Source of the DNA: Novosphingobium taihuense
Lineage (GTDB): Bacteria > Pseudomonadota > Alphaproteobacteria > Sphingomonadales > Sphingomonadaceae
Reading direction: 5' to 3'
Assembly: GCF_007830315.1 (NCBI RefSeq)
Contig: NZ_VLKJ01000005.1
Location: 62,001-126,000, forward strand
Length of the DNA: 64,000 nucleotides
Positions 57,447-64,000 of this stretch are shown here, piece after piece. Position 1 is the first letter of the stretch. Each line of letters opens with the position of its first letter. A model generated the notes under the pieces. The model saw only the letters and a list, made by a program, of their open reading frames with translations, was not told the DNA's origin and did no database searches. The position numbers were made by a program, and so were the translations under genes.

Positions 57447-59195
57447 TCATTTGCCGACGGTGACAAATGCACCCTTGATGCCGACCTCGCGCGCCTCTCC
57501 GCTACCTGCTGGTGCGTTGAGGTAGAACGAGCCGCCGAGTTCCTGACCATTGGGTCCGTAGAATTCGCCCCAGACGTTGCCGACGCTCGATCCGGCGCGG
57601 GTGATGTTGCCGAGCAAGTATGATTGCTGCAGGAAGAGATCGCCGCCCAGCGCGTAGGCGCCAAAATCAGCACGCGTGCCGCTGGTTCGTTCGACGCCGG
57701 TCAGGGCGAGCGTGCCGCCGAACTTCTGGGTGGAGAAGTCGACGTCAAAGCTGGTTGTGCCCTTGATGTCGTAACTTGCCGAGGCGTTGCTGTTCAGGCC
57801 TGAGCCGTAGGCAATGCCCTCATACCGTGCTCGGCCGGTACGTGCGGCCAGAAGGCCATTGGCGGTCTGGAAGCCATAGGTGAAGTAGTGCGTGCCGACC
57901 GTGTTGGAACCGCTTCCGGTCCACTTGCCGAAGCTGGCATAGGTGAGGGCGATTTCGGTGTTGGCTGTGCCGGGTTTGAACAATTCGATCCGGACTTTCT
58001 GTGGACCGTAGCCATTGTCGCCGGTTTTTTCGTAGGCGGTGAAGTTCGGGTTGCTGCTCGCGACCTTTTCGTTGGCGGTAAAGCGACCGCCGACCATGTC
58101 GGATGAATACCCCACGAAGTCGAACGTATCAGGCCCGATCAGCGTGATACTGCCGATTCCCCCTCCGCCGAAGGTGAGAAAGCGCTGCTCTGAACGGAGC
58201 GCGGTCAGAGTGAGGTTTTCAGCCAGAGAAGAGGTGTCTCGCGCTCCGGCAAGCGAACCGATCGCGGCCATGCCGGCTGCGTTGCTGGTCTGGAACGTTG
58301 CGCCGATTTCCTGCCCTTGGGGACCGAACAGGCGGCCGGAGATGGTCCCGGCCGAATTGCCGAGCGTGCTGCCGTAAAAGGCGTTGCCAGTGAAAGTACC
58401 ATCACTGCTCGACAACAGGCCACCCGCGCGCAACTCTATCCCGCCGCCCGAGGTTTCGCTTCCGGTTCCAAGTCCATATTCATAGGCAGATGCCAGGGCA
58501 CTGAACTGTCCCTGGGCGAAATCCAGGCTGAACTTGCCTGAGCCGGAGAACGATTTTGGTTCTATGCCCGGCGCAATGACAGCACCGAAAATGTCAATTG
58601 CATAAGCCGCAGAGCCGGTACGCGGGACGGCGGTTGCATTGGTTGGCAGGCCGTAGGCAAAAGCCGAAAAGTCGGAAGACTGCCGCGAGGATACTTCCGA
58701 GTTGCTCTGCCAGAAGCCCATTCCGACGTATTTGCGCTTGGCTGCCGTCCCCGTTTCCGTAAACAGCGAAAGGATCTGTCCGCTACCGGCCGTATTGCGG
58801 TACTCTACCAGATCACTCTCGCGTCGCGTTACGTTGGCGGATGTGAAGGTCTGGCTGCGGGAACCCGATGTCACGGTGTAGCCCTTGGTCGTGGCATCGT
58901 AACGGATCGTCAGCGTGTCCGCATTTAGCTTGCCATCGATAGTCGTGCGCGTGCTGAGATCGAAATTGGCAGACAGGCCTGAGGAATCGTTCGTGAAGGA
59001 CTGCGACTGCGTGAGTTCCGCCAGCGATGCGTTGACAGGCGTCGGGCTGGGCGAGGGTGTTGGCGCAGGCGTGCTGGCAACGCTTCCCGAGCTGCCGCCA
59101 CCGCAGGCGGCAAGCGCAAGAGACAATGAAACGACCAACGCGGCGAGAATTGGGCGGATGTTGCGCGACCCGTCATTTCGATCACTCATATCCAT
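57447..59195 (-). CDS. TbpB-like beta-barrel surface lipoprotein
   Basis: A 582-residue predicted lipoprotein with lipobox LALAAC (C31), then a Gly/Ser and Pro-rich linker (STPAPTPSPSPTP). Two barrel domains follow, each ending with the transferrin-binding-protein-like motif: GRLFGPQGQEIGATFQTSNA at mid-protein and GEFYGPNGQELGGSFYLNAP at the C-terminus. In pathogens the fold binds host transferrin; in free-living sphingomonads its ligand is unknown. No TbpA-like receptor is next to it. ATG 59195 or 59189 may start it (GGGG and AAGGGG upstream). A TAGCGCTA site lies 86 bases upstream, so it may belong to the xylose regulon. Confidence 0.8.
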   Translation of the reverse strand: MDMSDRNDGSRNIRPILAALVVSLSLALAACGGGSSGSVASTPAPTPSPSPTPVNASLAELTQSQSFTNDSSGLSANFDLSTRTTIDGKLNADTLTIRYDATTKGYTVTSGSRSQTFTSANVTRRESDLVEYRNTAGSGQILSLFTETGTAAKRKYVGMGFWQSNSEVSSRQSSDFSAFAYGLPTNATAVPRTGSAAYAIDIFGAVIAPGIEPKSFSGSGKFSLDFAQGQFSALASAYEYGLGTGSETSGGGIELRAGGLLSSSDGTFTGNAFYGSTLGNSAGTISGRLFGPQGQEIGATFQTSNAAGMAAIGSLAGARDTSSLAENLTLTALRSEQRFLTFGGGGIGSITLIGPDTFDFVGYSSDMVGGRFTANEKVASSNPNFTAYEKTGDNGYGPQKVRIELFKPGTANTEIALTYASFGKWTGSGSNTVGTHYFTYGFQTANGLLAARTGRARYEGIAYGSGLNSNASASYDIKGTTSFDVDFSTQKFGGTLALTGVERTSGTRADFGAYALGGDLFLQQSYLLGNITRAGSSVGNVWGEFYGPNGQELGGSFYLNAPAGSGEAREVGIKGAFVTVGK

Positions 59196-59280
59196 ACCCC
59201 GTATTCCCCTTAAATACGCAAATAGTTCTGACTGCCGTCATCAGAAAACACTGGCACATTATCTCACAATAGCTCGACCC

Positions 59281-59288
59281 TAGCGCTA
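59281..59288. promoter_or_regulatory. TAGCGCTA element 1 (lipoprotein / xylX gap)
   Basis: Perfect 8-bp CG-centred palindrome 86 bases upstream of the lipoprotein start and 200 bases upstream of xylX. Same octamer as the xylX-proximal site. Confidence 0.4.
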
Positions 59289-59443
59289 CGGCGCGGCCCG
59301 TGACAAGAGGTGGTGAGGACCATTCATCTGATTAGTCGGGCAAAATTCTCTCCACAGCGGACCTTTCCGCGATTTGAGCCTTGGCCACCGCGCGGGCAAA
59401 TTCGCTTGCATGTCCCCTTGATCTGAAACTTGTCCTGCCTTAA

Positions 59444-59458
59444 GGTAGCGCTATCAAA
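59444..59458 (+). promoter_or_regulatory. XylR-type operator before xylX
   Basis: GGTAGCGCTATCAAA contains TAGCGCTA (59446-59453), 28 bases before the xylX ATG. From memory, the Caulobacter xylX promoter carries a LacI-family XylR operator of the form TTAGCGCTACCA, which this matches at all but one or two positions. A second half-like string (GCTTGCATG, 59404-59412) lies upstream. Confidence 0.6.
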
Positions 59459-59480
59459 GAGAGAGCCGGGGGATGTTTTG

Positions 59481-60605
59481 ATGGGTCTGAGCCTTACGGC
59501 TTGCCTGCCGCAGGATTACGCAGAAGGTGTGTTTGTCGGCCGTGCGCAAGGCTCGGACGGCCCGCACGTCATCGTGCTGCGCGATGGACGGATAACTGAC
59601 ATTACCGGTCTGGCAAGCACGGTCTCGGGTGCGGTCGCCCGTCGCGTGTTTTCGGGTGGTGACGATCTCGGTCCGATCGAGGGCGGCTTGCCGCATGACT
59701 GGGCGCTGCTGTCGCCGATCGATCTGCAGTGCGTGAAGGCCTGCGGCGTGACTTTCGCTGTTAGCGCTATCGAACGTGTGATCGAGGAACGGGCGCGCGG
59801 CGATGCCAGCGCTGCCGTGGCGATCCGCCAGGGACTCGAGGAAACGGTTGGCGCAGGCATCCGCGCCGTGGTGCCCGGCAGCGAGGAAGCGATGGCGCTG
59901 AAGGCTGCGCTGATCGAGCAGGGAATGTGGTCGCAGTACCTCGAGGTGGCCATCGGGCCGGACGCGGAAGTGTTCTCCAAGTCTCCCGTGCTGTCCACGG
60001 TCGGTCATGGTGCGCTGATCGGGGTGCGTTCCGATTCGAGCTGGAACAACCCCGAGCCTGAAGTGGTGCTGGTGTGCGATGCTGCGGGTGAAGTGGTCGG
60101 CGCCACGTTGGGCAATGACGTGAACCTTCGCGATTTTGAAGGTCGCTCGGCGCTGCTGCTGTCCAAGGCGAAGGACAATACCGCATCGTGCGCCATCGGC
60201 CCGTTCATTCGCCTGTTCGATGACCGCTTCGGCATCGACGACGTGCGCGGGGCCGAGGTGGAACTGGTGGTCGAAGGGACGGACAACTTCCGCATGGAAG
60301 GCACCAACCGGATGACCGAGATCAGCCGCGATCCTCTTGAGCTGGTGCGCCAGACGATGAGCGAACACAGCTATCCCGACGGCTTCGTGCTGTTCTGTGG
60401 CACGCTGTTTGCCCCGGTGCAGGATCGCGACGAGCCCGGCAGCGGCTTTACCCACAAGGTGGGCGACGTGGTGACGATCCGCTCCGAGCGGCTCGGTGCG
60501 CTGACCAACACCGTCACGACATCACGCGATGCGCCCAAGTGGACTGTGGGCATCGCCGAATTCATGCGAAATCTGGCCGCGCGCGGCCTGGTGGAGAAGG
60601 CCTGA
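59481..60605 (+). CDS. xylX: 2-keto-3-deoxy-D-xylonate dehydratase (FAH family)
   Basis: A 374-residue fumarylacetoacetate-hydrolase-fold enzyme that dehydrates 2-keto-3-deoxy-xylonate to alpha-ketoglutarate semialdehyde in the Weimberg pathway. Motifs shared with Caulobacter XylX are LLSPIDLQCVKACGVTFAVS, VIEERARGDA, SQYLEVAIGPDAE, NNPEPEVVLV (metal ligands E192, E194) and GNDVNLRDFEGRSALLLSKAKDN. ATG 59481 follows GGGGGA; the longer frame reads through the promoter. It is followed after one base by xylB. A third TAGCGCTA lies inside the gene (59762-59769). The xylonate dehydratase (xylD) and semialdehyde dehydrogenase (xylA) are not in the window. Confidence 0.9.
   Translation: MGLSLTACLPQDYAEGVFVGRAQGSDGPHVIVLRDGRITDITGLASTVSGAVARRVFSGGDDLGPIEGGLPHDWALLSPIDLQCVKACGVTFAVSAIERVIEERARGDASAAVAIRQGLEETVGAGIRAVVPGSEEAMALKAALIEQGMWSQYLEVAIGPDAEVFSKSPVLSTVGHGALIGVRSDSSWNNPEPEVVLVCDAAGEVVGATLGNDVNLRDFEGRSALLLSKAKDNTASCAIGPFIRLFDDRFGIDDVRGAEVELVVEGTDNFRMEGTNRMTEISRDPLELVRQTMSEHSYPDGFVLFCGTLFAPVQDRDEPGSGFTHKVGDVVTIRSERLGALTNTVTTSRDAPKWTVGIAEFMRNLAARGLVEKA
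59762..59769. promoter_or_regulatory. TAGCGCTA element 3 inside xylX
   Basis: TGTTAGCGCTATC occurs in the coding sequence (codons for V-S-A-I), 281 bases after the ATG. It matches the Caulobacter-type operator core and could act as an auxiliary looping site, or be a chance codon match. Confidence 0.25.
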
Positions 60606-60606
60606 C

Positions 60607-61419
60607 ATGCCGCATCACACGCTTGCCAATCCCACTTCGGAGAAGAAGTCGGAGCCGCGTGTCATGGCGGCACAGTACCCCAGCCTGCGTGACAAGCGGG
60701 TGATCGTGACCGGCGGGGCGAGCGGCATCGGCGAAGGCATCGTCGAGGCCTTTGTGCTGCAGGGTGCGCAGGTCGGGTTTGTCGATATCCTCGGTGAACC
60801 GGCTCAGGACCTGATCGCGCGGATGGGCTCGGCTCACCATGTGCCGGCGTTCCGGCTGCAGGACGTTTCGGACGTGGAAGGGCTTGGTGTGGCGATGACT
60901 TCGCTGCTCGACGAACTGGGCGGCTGCGACGTGCTGATCAACAATGCCGCCAGCGACGACCGCCACCAGCTCGAAGACGTGACCCCTGCCTATTGGGATG
61001 AACGTCTTGCGGTGAATCTCAAGCACAAGTTCTTTGCCTCACAGGCAGTCTGGCCCGACATGAAGGCCAACGGTGGCGGAGTGATCCTGAACTTGGGGTC
61101 GATCTCCTGGCACCTCGGGCTTGATGATCTGGCGCTCTACCAGATTGCCAAGGCAGGGGTTGAAGGTTTGACGCGCAGCCTGGCGCGCGAACTGGGCCCC
61201 TTCAACATCCGCGTGAACACGATCATCCCCGGCAACGTACAGACCGAGCGGCAAATGCGCTGGTACACGCCCGAAGGCGAGGCGGAGATCGTATCGGCGC
61301 AATGCCTGAAGGGCAGGCTTCAGCCGGTTGACATCGCGGCGATGGCCCTGTTCCTCTCGTCGGACGATGCGCGGTACTGCACCGGGCACGAATACTGGGT
61401 CGATGGGGGATGGCGGTGA
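60607..61419 (+). CDS. xylB: D-xylose 1-dehydrogenase (SDR family)
   Basis: A 270-residue SDR that oxidises D-xylose to xylonolactone with NAD+. Close agreement with Caulobacter XylB: YPSLRDKRVIVTGGASGIG, DDRHQLEDVTPAYWDERLAVNL, NLGSISWHLGLDDLALY and QMRWYTPEGEAEIV...CTGHEYWVDGGWR. Catalytic Ser165, Tyr178 and Lys182. ATG 60607 has GGAGAAGG seven bases upstream. The ATG at 60664 (MAAQYPSL) matches the Caulobacter N-terminus better, so the first 19 residues may be an untranslated leader. The stop overlaps xylC (TGATG). Confidence 0.92.
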   Translation: MPHHTLANPTSEKKSEPRVMAAQYPSLRDKRVIVTGGASGIGEGIVEAFVLQGAQVGFVDILGEPAQDLIARMGSAHHVPAFRLQDVSDVEGLGVAMTSLLDELGGCDVLINNAASDDRHQLEDVTPAYWDERLAVNLKHKFFASQAVWPDMKANGGGVILNLGSISWHLGLDDLALYQIAKAGVEGLTRSLARELGPFNIRVNTIIPGNVQTERQMRWYTPEGEAEIVSAQCLKGRLQPVDIAAMALFLSSDDARYCTGHEYWVDGGWR

Positions 61420-62300
61420 TGGCAGCGGTGCGGCGCGTTCTCGAACTGGGCTGCACGCTGGGCGAAGGACCGGTGTGGGACTCGGCGCGCGAGTGCCTGT
61501 GGTTCGTCGATATCAAGAACAAGCGCATTCACAGCTTCGAGCCAGCCAGCGGGCGGCACGAAAGTTTCGACGTGCGCGAACAGGTCGGCTGGGTGGTGCC
61601 GGCGGTGGGTGGCAAGCTGCTGGCGGGGATGAAGGACGGGCTCGACCTGTTCGATCCCGCGCTCGGCACCAGCGTGCACGTGGCCGACGTGCCAGGCGAG
61701 CCTGTGGGCAACCGCCTGAACGATGCCTGCGTCGACATGCAGGGACGCGTGTGGTTCGGTTCGATGGACGATGGCGAGAACGATCCGAGCGGCCGGTTCT
61801 ATCGTGCGCATGGCCGAGAGGTGGTCGCCCAAGGGCCCGATGGGGTGTGTATCACCAACGGTCCGGCGGTTTCGCCCGATGGCATGCGGATCTACTTCAC
61901 CGATACGCTTGCGAAGACGATCTTCGTCGCCGATGTGGCAGAGGATGGCAGCGTGGGCGCTGCACGCGTGTTTGCGCAGGTTTCCGACGATTTTCCCGAG
62001 GCCTATGCTGACGGGCCGGTGTGCGATGCGGGAGGCTGCGTCTGGACAGGCTTGTGGAACGGCTGGGGCGTGGCGCGCTATTCACCTGAGGGCGAATTGC
62101 TGGAGAAGGTCGACCTGCCTGTCGCCAATGTGACCAAGCTGGCGTTTGGCGGTCCGGACCTGAAGACCGCTTTCGTGACGACGGCGCGCAAGGGGCTGGA
62201 TGAAGCGGCGCTGGCAGCGCAGCCGATGGCGGGCGATCTTTTCGCGTTCGAGGTTGAAGTGCCGGGCTTTGCAGCACCGCTGGCGGAGTTCCGGGCGTGA
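61419..62300 (+). CDS. xylC: Xylonolactonase (SMP-30/gluconolactonase family)
   Basis: A 293-residue six-bladed propeller lactonase that opens xylonolactone to xylonate. Shared with Caulobacter XylC and SMP-30 proteins: TLGEGPVWD (metal Glu), LWFVDIKNKRIHSFEPASG, RLNDACVDMQGRVWFGSMDDGEN (metal Asn), CITNGPAVSPDG, YFTDTLAKTI, YADGPVCDAGG (metal Asp) and VTKLAFGGPDLKTAFVTTARKGL. ATG 61419 overlaps the xylB stop; the ATG at 61410 lies inside xylB. Followed by the coupled esterase gene. Confidence 0.92.
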   Translation: MAAVRRVLELGCTLGEGPVWDSARECLWFVDIKNKRIHSFEPASGRHESFDVREQVGWVVPAVGGKLLAGMKDGLDLFDPALGTSVHVADVPGEPVGNRLNDACVDMQGRVWFGSMDDGENDPSGRFYRAHGREVVAQGPDGVCITNGPAVSPDGMRIYFTDTLAKTIFVADVAEDGSVGAARVFAQVSDDFPEAYADGPVCDAGGCVWTGLWNGWGVARYSPEGELLEKVDLPVANVTKLAFGGPDLKTAFVTTARKGLDEAALAAQPMAGDLFAFEVEVPGFAAPLAEFRA

Positions 62301-64000
62301 GGGGCGGGCTGCTGTTCATTCTGGCAGCGTGCGTTTCCGGGCAGGCCATGGCTGCGTCGACGCTGGAACTGGGTGCGGTGTGGAGCGATCATGCGGTCAT
62401 CCAGCGCGACCGCCCGGTGGTGGTGGAAGGCCGTGCCGCTCCGGGGGCAATGGTTTCGGGTACGCTGGGGAGTGAAGCGGCGCAGGCCAAGGCCGGTGCT
62501 GACGGTGCGTTTGCGCTGACGTTCAAAGCCCGCCAAGCTTCAGCGGATTCCACGAACCTAAAAGTCACTTCAGGTCCTGAATCCGTGTCCGTGGCAGACT
62601 TGCTGGTGGGGGATGTCTGGCTTTGTTCGGGCCAGTCGAACATGGAGTTCCAGCTTTCGCGCGCGCTCAATGGCGGCATGGAGGTCGCGATGTCGGCCGA
62701 CCCTTCGCTGCGTCTGCTGCAAGTGCCCAAGACGATGTCGTACCTGCCCGAGCGCCGCTTCGGCGGTGACACGCGCTGGGCGGTTTCCGGGCCGGAGACG
62801 AGTGGCAATTTTTCTGCCGTGTGCTGGTTCATGGCGCGTGAACTGCGGCGGGCGAGGGGTGTGCCGATTGGGGCGGTTCATGCCAGCTGGGGCGGATCGA
62901 AAGTGACGCCGTGGCTCGATCCAGAAGCGGGGGCGGCAATCGGTGGGCCGCAGGAGATGGCGCTGCTAGGCCTTTTTGCGAGAGACAAGCTGGCAGCGGT
63001 TACGCAGTTCACGCCGCGCTGGCTGGCGTGGTATTCCGGCGAGACTGGCGGGAGTGCGCCTTGGGCCAAGCCCGATGCGCTGCAGTGGAAGGCGGTGCCT
63101 GCCGTCAAGGGTTGGCTCGGCTGGGACAAGACGCCATTGGCCGCCAAGCCGACAGGTACGGTGTGGTTGCGGCGGCAGGTGACGCTCACCCGCGCGCAGG
63201 CCAGGGCTGGGGTGACGCTGGCACTGGGCGTGCTTGACGACATGGACATGACCTTCGTCAACGGCAACGCGGTGGGCAACACATTCGGCTGGGACGAGGA
63301 GCGTTCCTATGCGGTGCCGCCGAAGTTCCTGAAAGCCGGCATGAACGAGATCATGGTCGCGGTGACCAACACCTATGGCAATGGCGGTTTTGCGAGCGCG
63401 CCTGAGCGCTTGTTCATGACGCAGGCAAGTGGCGAGACAGTGCCGCTGGGCGAGGGATGGCGTTTTGCCATTGCGCCGACCAGGACCTATCCGCCCCGCG
63501 CGCCGTGGGATGCCAACGCGGGCATCGGGTTGATGCATAATCGCATGATCGCGCCGCTGGGGCGTTTCGCGATGGACGGTGCGGTCTGGTATCAGGGTGA
63601 GAGCGACGTCGATACGGCGGACTATGACAGGCGGATGAAGGGCCTGATCGCCGGGTGGCGCGCCCGCTTCGGTTCGGATCTCAAGGTCGGGATCGTGCAG
63701 CTTGCCAATTATGGCCCAGCCTCTGACAAGCCAGTGGAAAGCGGCTGGGCCCGGACACGCGACGTGCAGCGGCGGATCGTGATGGACGATCCCAGGGCAT
63801 TCCTCGCCACGGCCATCGATCTGGGCGAACGGACCGACATTCATCCGGCGAACAAGCTGCTCGTGGCGCAACGGCTTGCCATGGGGGCAGACGGGAAGGC
63901 GCTGCCGCTGCCAGTGACGGCGAAGGCCGAGGGCGATGCGGTGCGGGTGACGTTCAGCGGTGTCGAGGGCGGGCTGCACGCCTGGAGTTCGGCACAGGCG
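62297..64000 (+). CDS. SGNH carbohydrate esterase, sialate O-acetylesterase / acetylxylan-esterase-like (3' end outside window)
   Basis: The frame is open to the last base (568 codons seen). GTG start overlapping the xylC stop (GTGA). A signal peptide (ending SGQAMAA) is followed by LGAVWSDHAVIQRDRP, the SGNH block WLCSGQSNMEFQ (nucleophile Ser), HASWGGSKVTPWL (block with Gly/oxyanion), VWYQGESD, and TDIHPANK, which supplies the Asp/His pair. Members remove O-acetyl groups from sugars; together with xylose genes an acetyl-xylo-oligosaccharide esterase role is likely. About 70 residues are probably missing at the right edge. Confidence 0.87.
   Translation, partial: MRGGLLFILAACVSGQAMAASTLELGAVWSDHAVIQRDRPVVVEGRAAPGAMVSGTLGSEAAQAKAGADGAFALTFKARQASADSTNLKVTSGPESVSVADLLVGDVWLCSGQSNMEFQLSRALNGGMEVAMSADPSLRLLQVPKTMSYLPERRFGGDTRWAVSGPETSGNFSAVCWFMARELRRARGVPIGAVHASWGGSKVTPWLDPEAGAAIGGPQEMALLGLFARDKLAAVTQFTPRWLAWYSGETGGSAPWAKPDALQWKAVPAVKGWLGWDKTPLAAKPTGTVWLRRQVTLTRAQARAGVTLALGVLDDMDMTFVNGNAVGNTFGWDEERSYAVPPKFLKAGMNEIMVAVTNTYGNGGFASAPERLFMTQASGETVPLGEGWRFAIAPTRTYPPRAPWDANAGIGLMHNRMIAPLGRFAMDGAVWYQGESDVDTADYDRRMKGLIAGWRARFGSDLKVGIVQLANYGPASDKPVESGWARTRDVQRRIVMDDPRAFLATAIDLGERTDIHPANKLLVAQRLAMGADGKALPLPVTAKAEGDAVRVTFSGVEGGLHAWSSAQA

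Noticed and set aside
1..64000. CRISPR array, tRNA, rRNA, integrase or IS element
   Set aside because: No regular spaced repeats, cloverleaf-like sequence, rRNA segment or transposase/integrase motif was seen while reading the gaps and genes.

Overview
The window comes from a high-GC alphaproteobacterium, most likely a sphingomonad close to Novosphingobium. The support is the abundance of TonB-dependent receptors, the Rieske/SDR/CoA-transferase catabolic genes, Caulobacter-type xylose genes and the sphingomonad-style REP hairpins. All of it reads as chromosomal catabolic DNA. I saw no transposase, integrase, CRISPR array, rRNA or tRNA, and no gene-free stretch longer than 300 bases.

Region 1 (1-16.4 kb) is a PQQ alcohol-oxidation island. 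It holds a hybrid histidine kinase (cut by the left edge), an OYE-family reductase and a LuxR-type response regulator. The enzyme is a periplasmic quinoprotein alcohol dehydrogenase carrying the Asp-X-Asp signature of lanthanide-dependent enzymes. Around it lie a cytochrome c, a XoxJ/MoxJ-like binding protein, a YVTN beta-propeller, a porin and two TonB receptors, followed by a zinc metallohydrolase, a SoxYZ-like protein, a rhodanese-like protein and another cytochrome c. The promoters of these units share a 16-bp dyad (TTGRACY-N2-GG-N3-AA type). I propose it as the binding site of the LuxR-type regulator.

Region 2 (16.4-21.9 kb) has a ThuA-like protein and a Rieske oxygenase on the minus strand, three SDR dehydrogenases on the plus strand, and a GntR/FCD regulator.

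Region 3 (22-46.9 kb) is a long import-and-activation locus. A secreted CocE-like hydrolase, a TonB receptor, a CapA-like protein and TRAP DctQ/DctM are followed by a 2-hydroxyacyl-CoA-dehydratase-like pair flanking a double CaiB/BaiF CoA-transferase. Then come TRAP DctP, an alpha/beta hydrolase, a second CoA-transferase and another hydrolase. Nearly all start/stop codons overlap. A second, partly paralogous module (hydrolase, CapA-like, membrane protein, TonB receptor, tannase-family esterase, MmgE/PrpD) follows at 38-46.9 kb.

Region 4 (46.8-51.4 kb) has a GreA/B-like protein, YbaK, an MFS efflux pump, a P450 without the usual I-helix acid/alcohol pair, and a LacI regulator. AGCGMTTGC elements lie in front of the region 3 modules, the P450 and lacI.

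Region 5 (51.4-57.3 kb) is a minus-strand operon: two Rieske oxygenases, two SnoaL/NTF2-like proteins, a VOC protein, a tiny Tat-type flavoprotein remnant, a cytochrome c and an SDR.

Region 6 (57.4-64 kb) holds a TbpB-like surface lipoprotein, then xylX-xylB-xylC (Weimberg xylose oxidation) and an SGNH carbohydrate esterase cut by the right edge. TAGCGCTA operators precede xylX.
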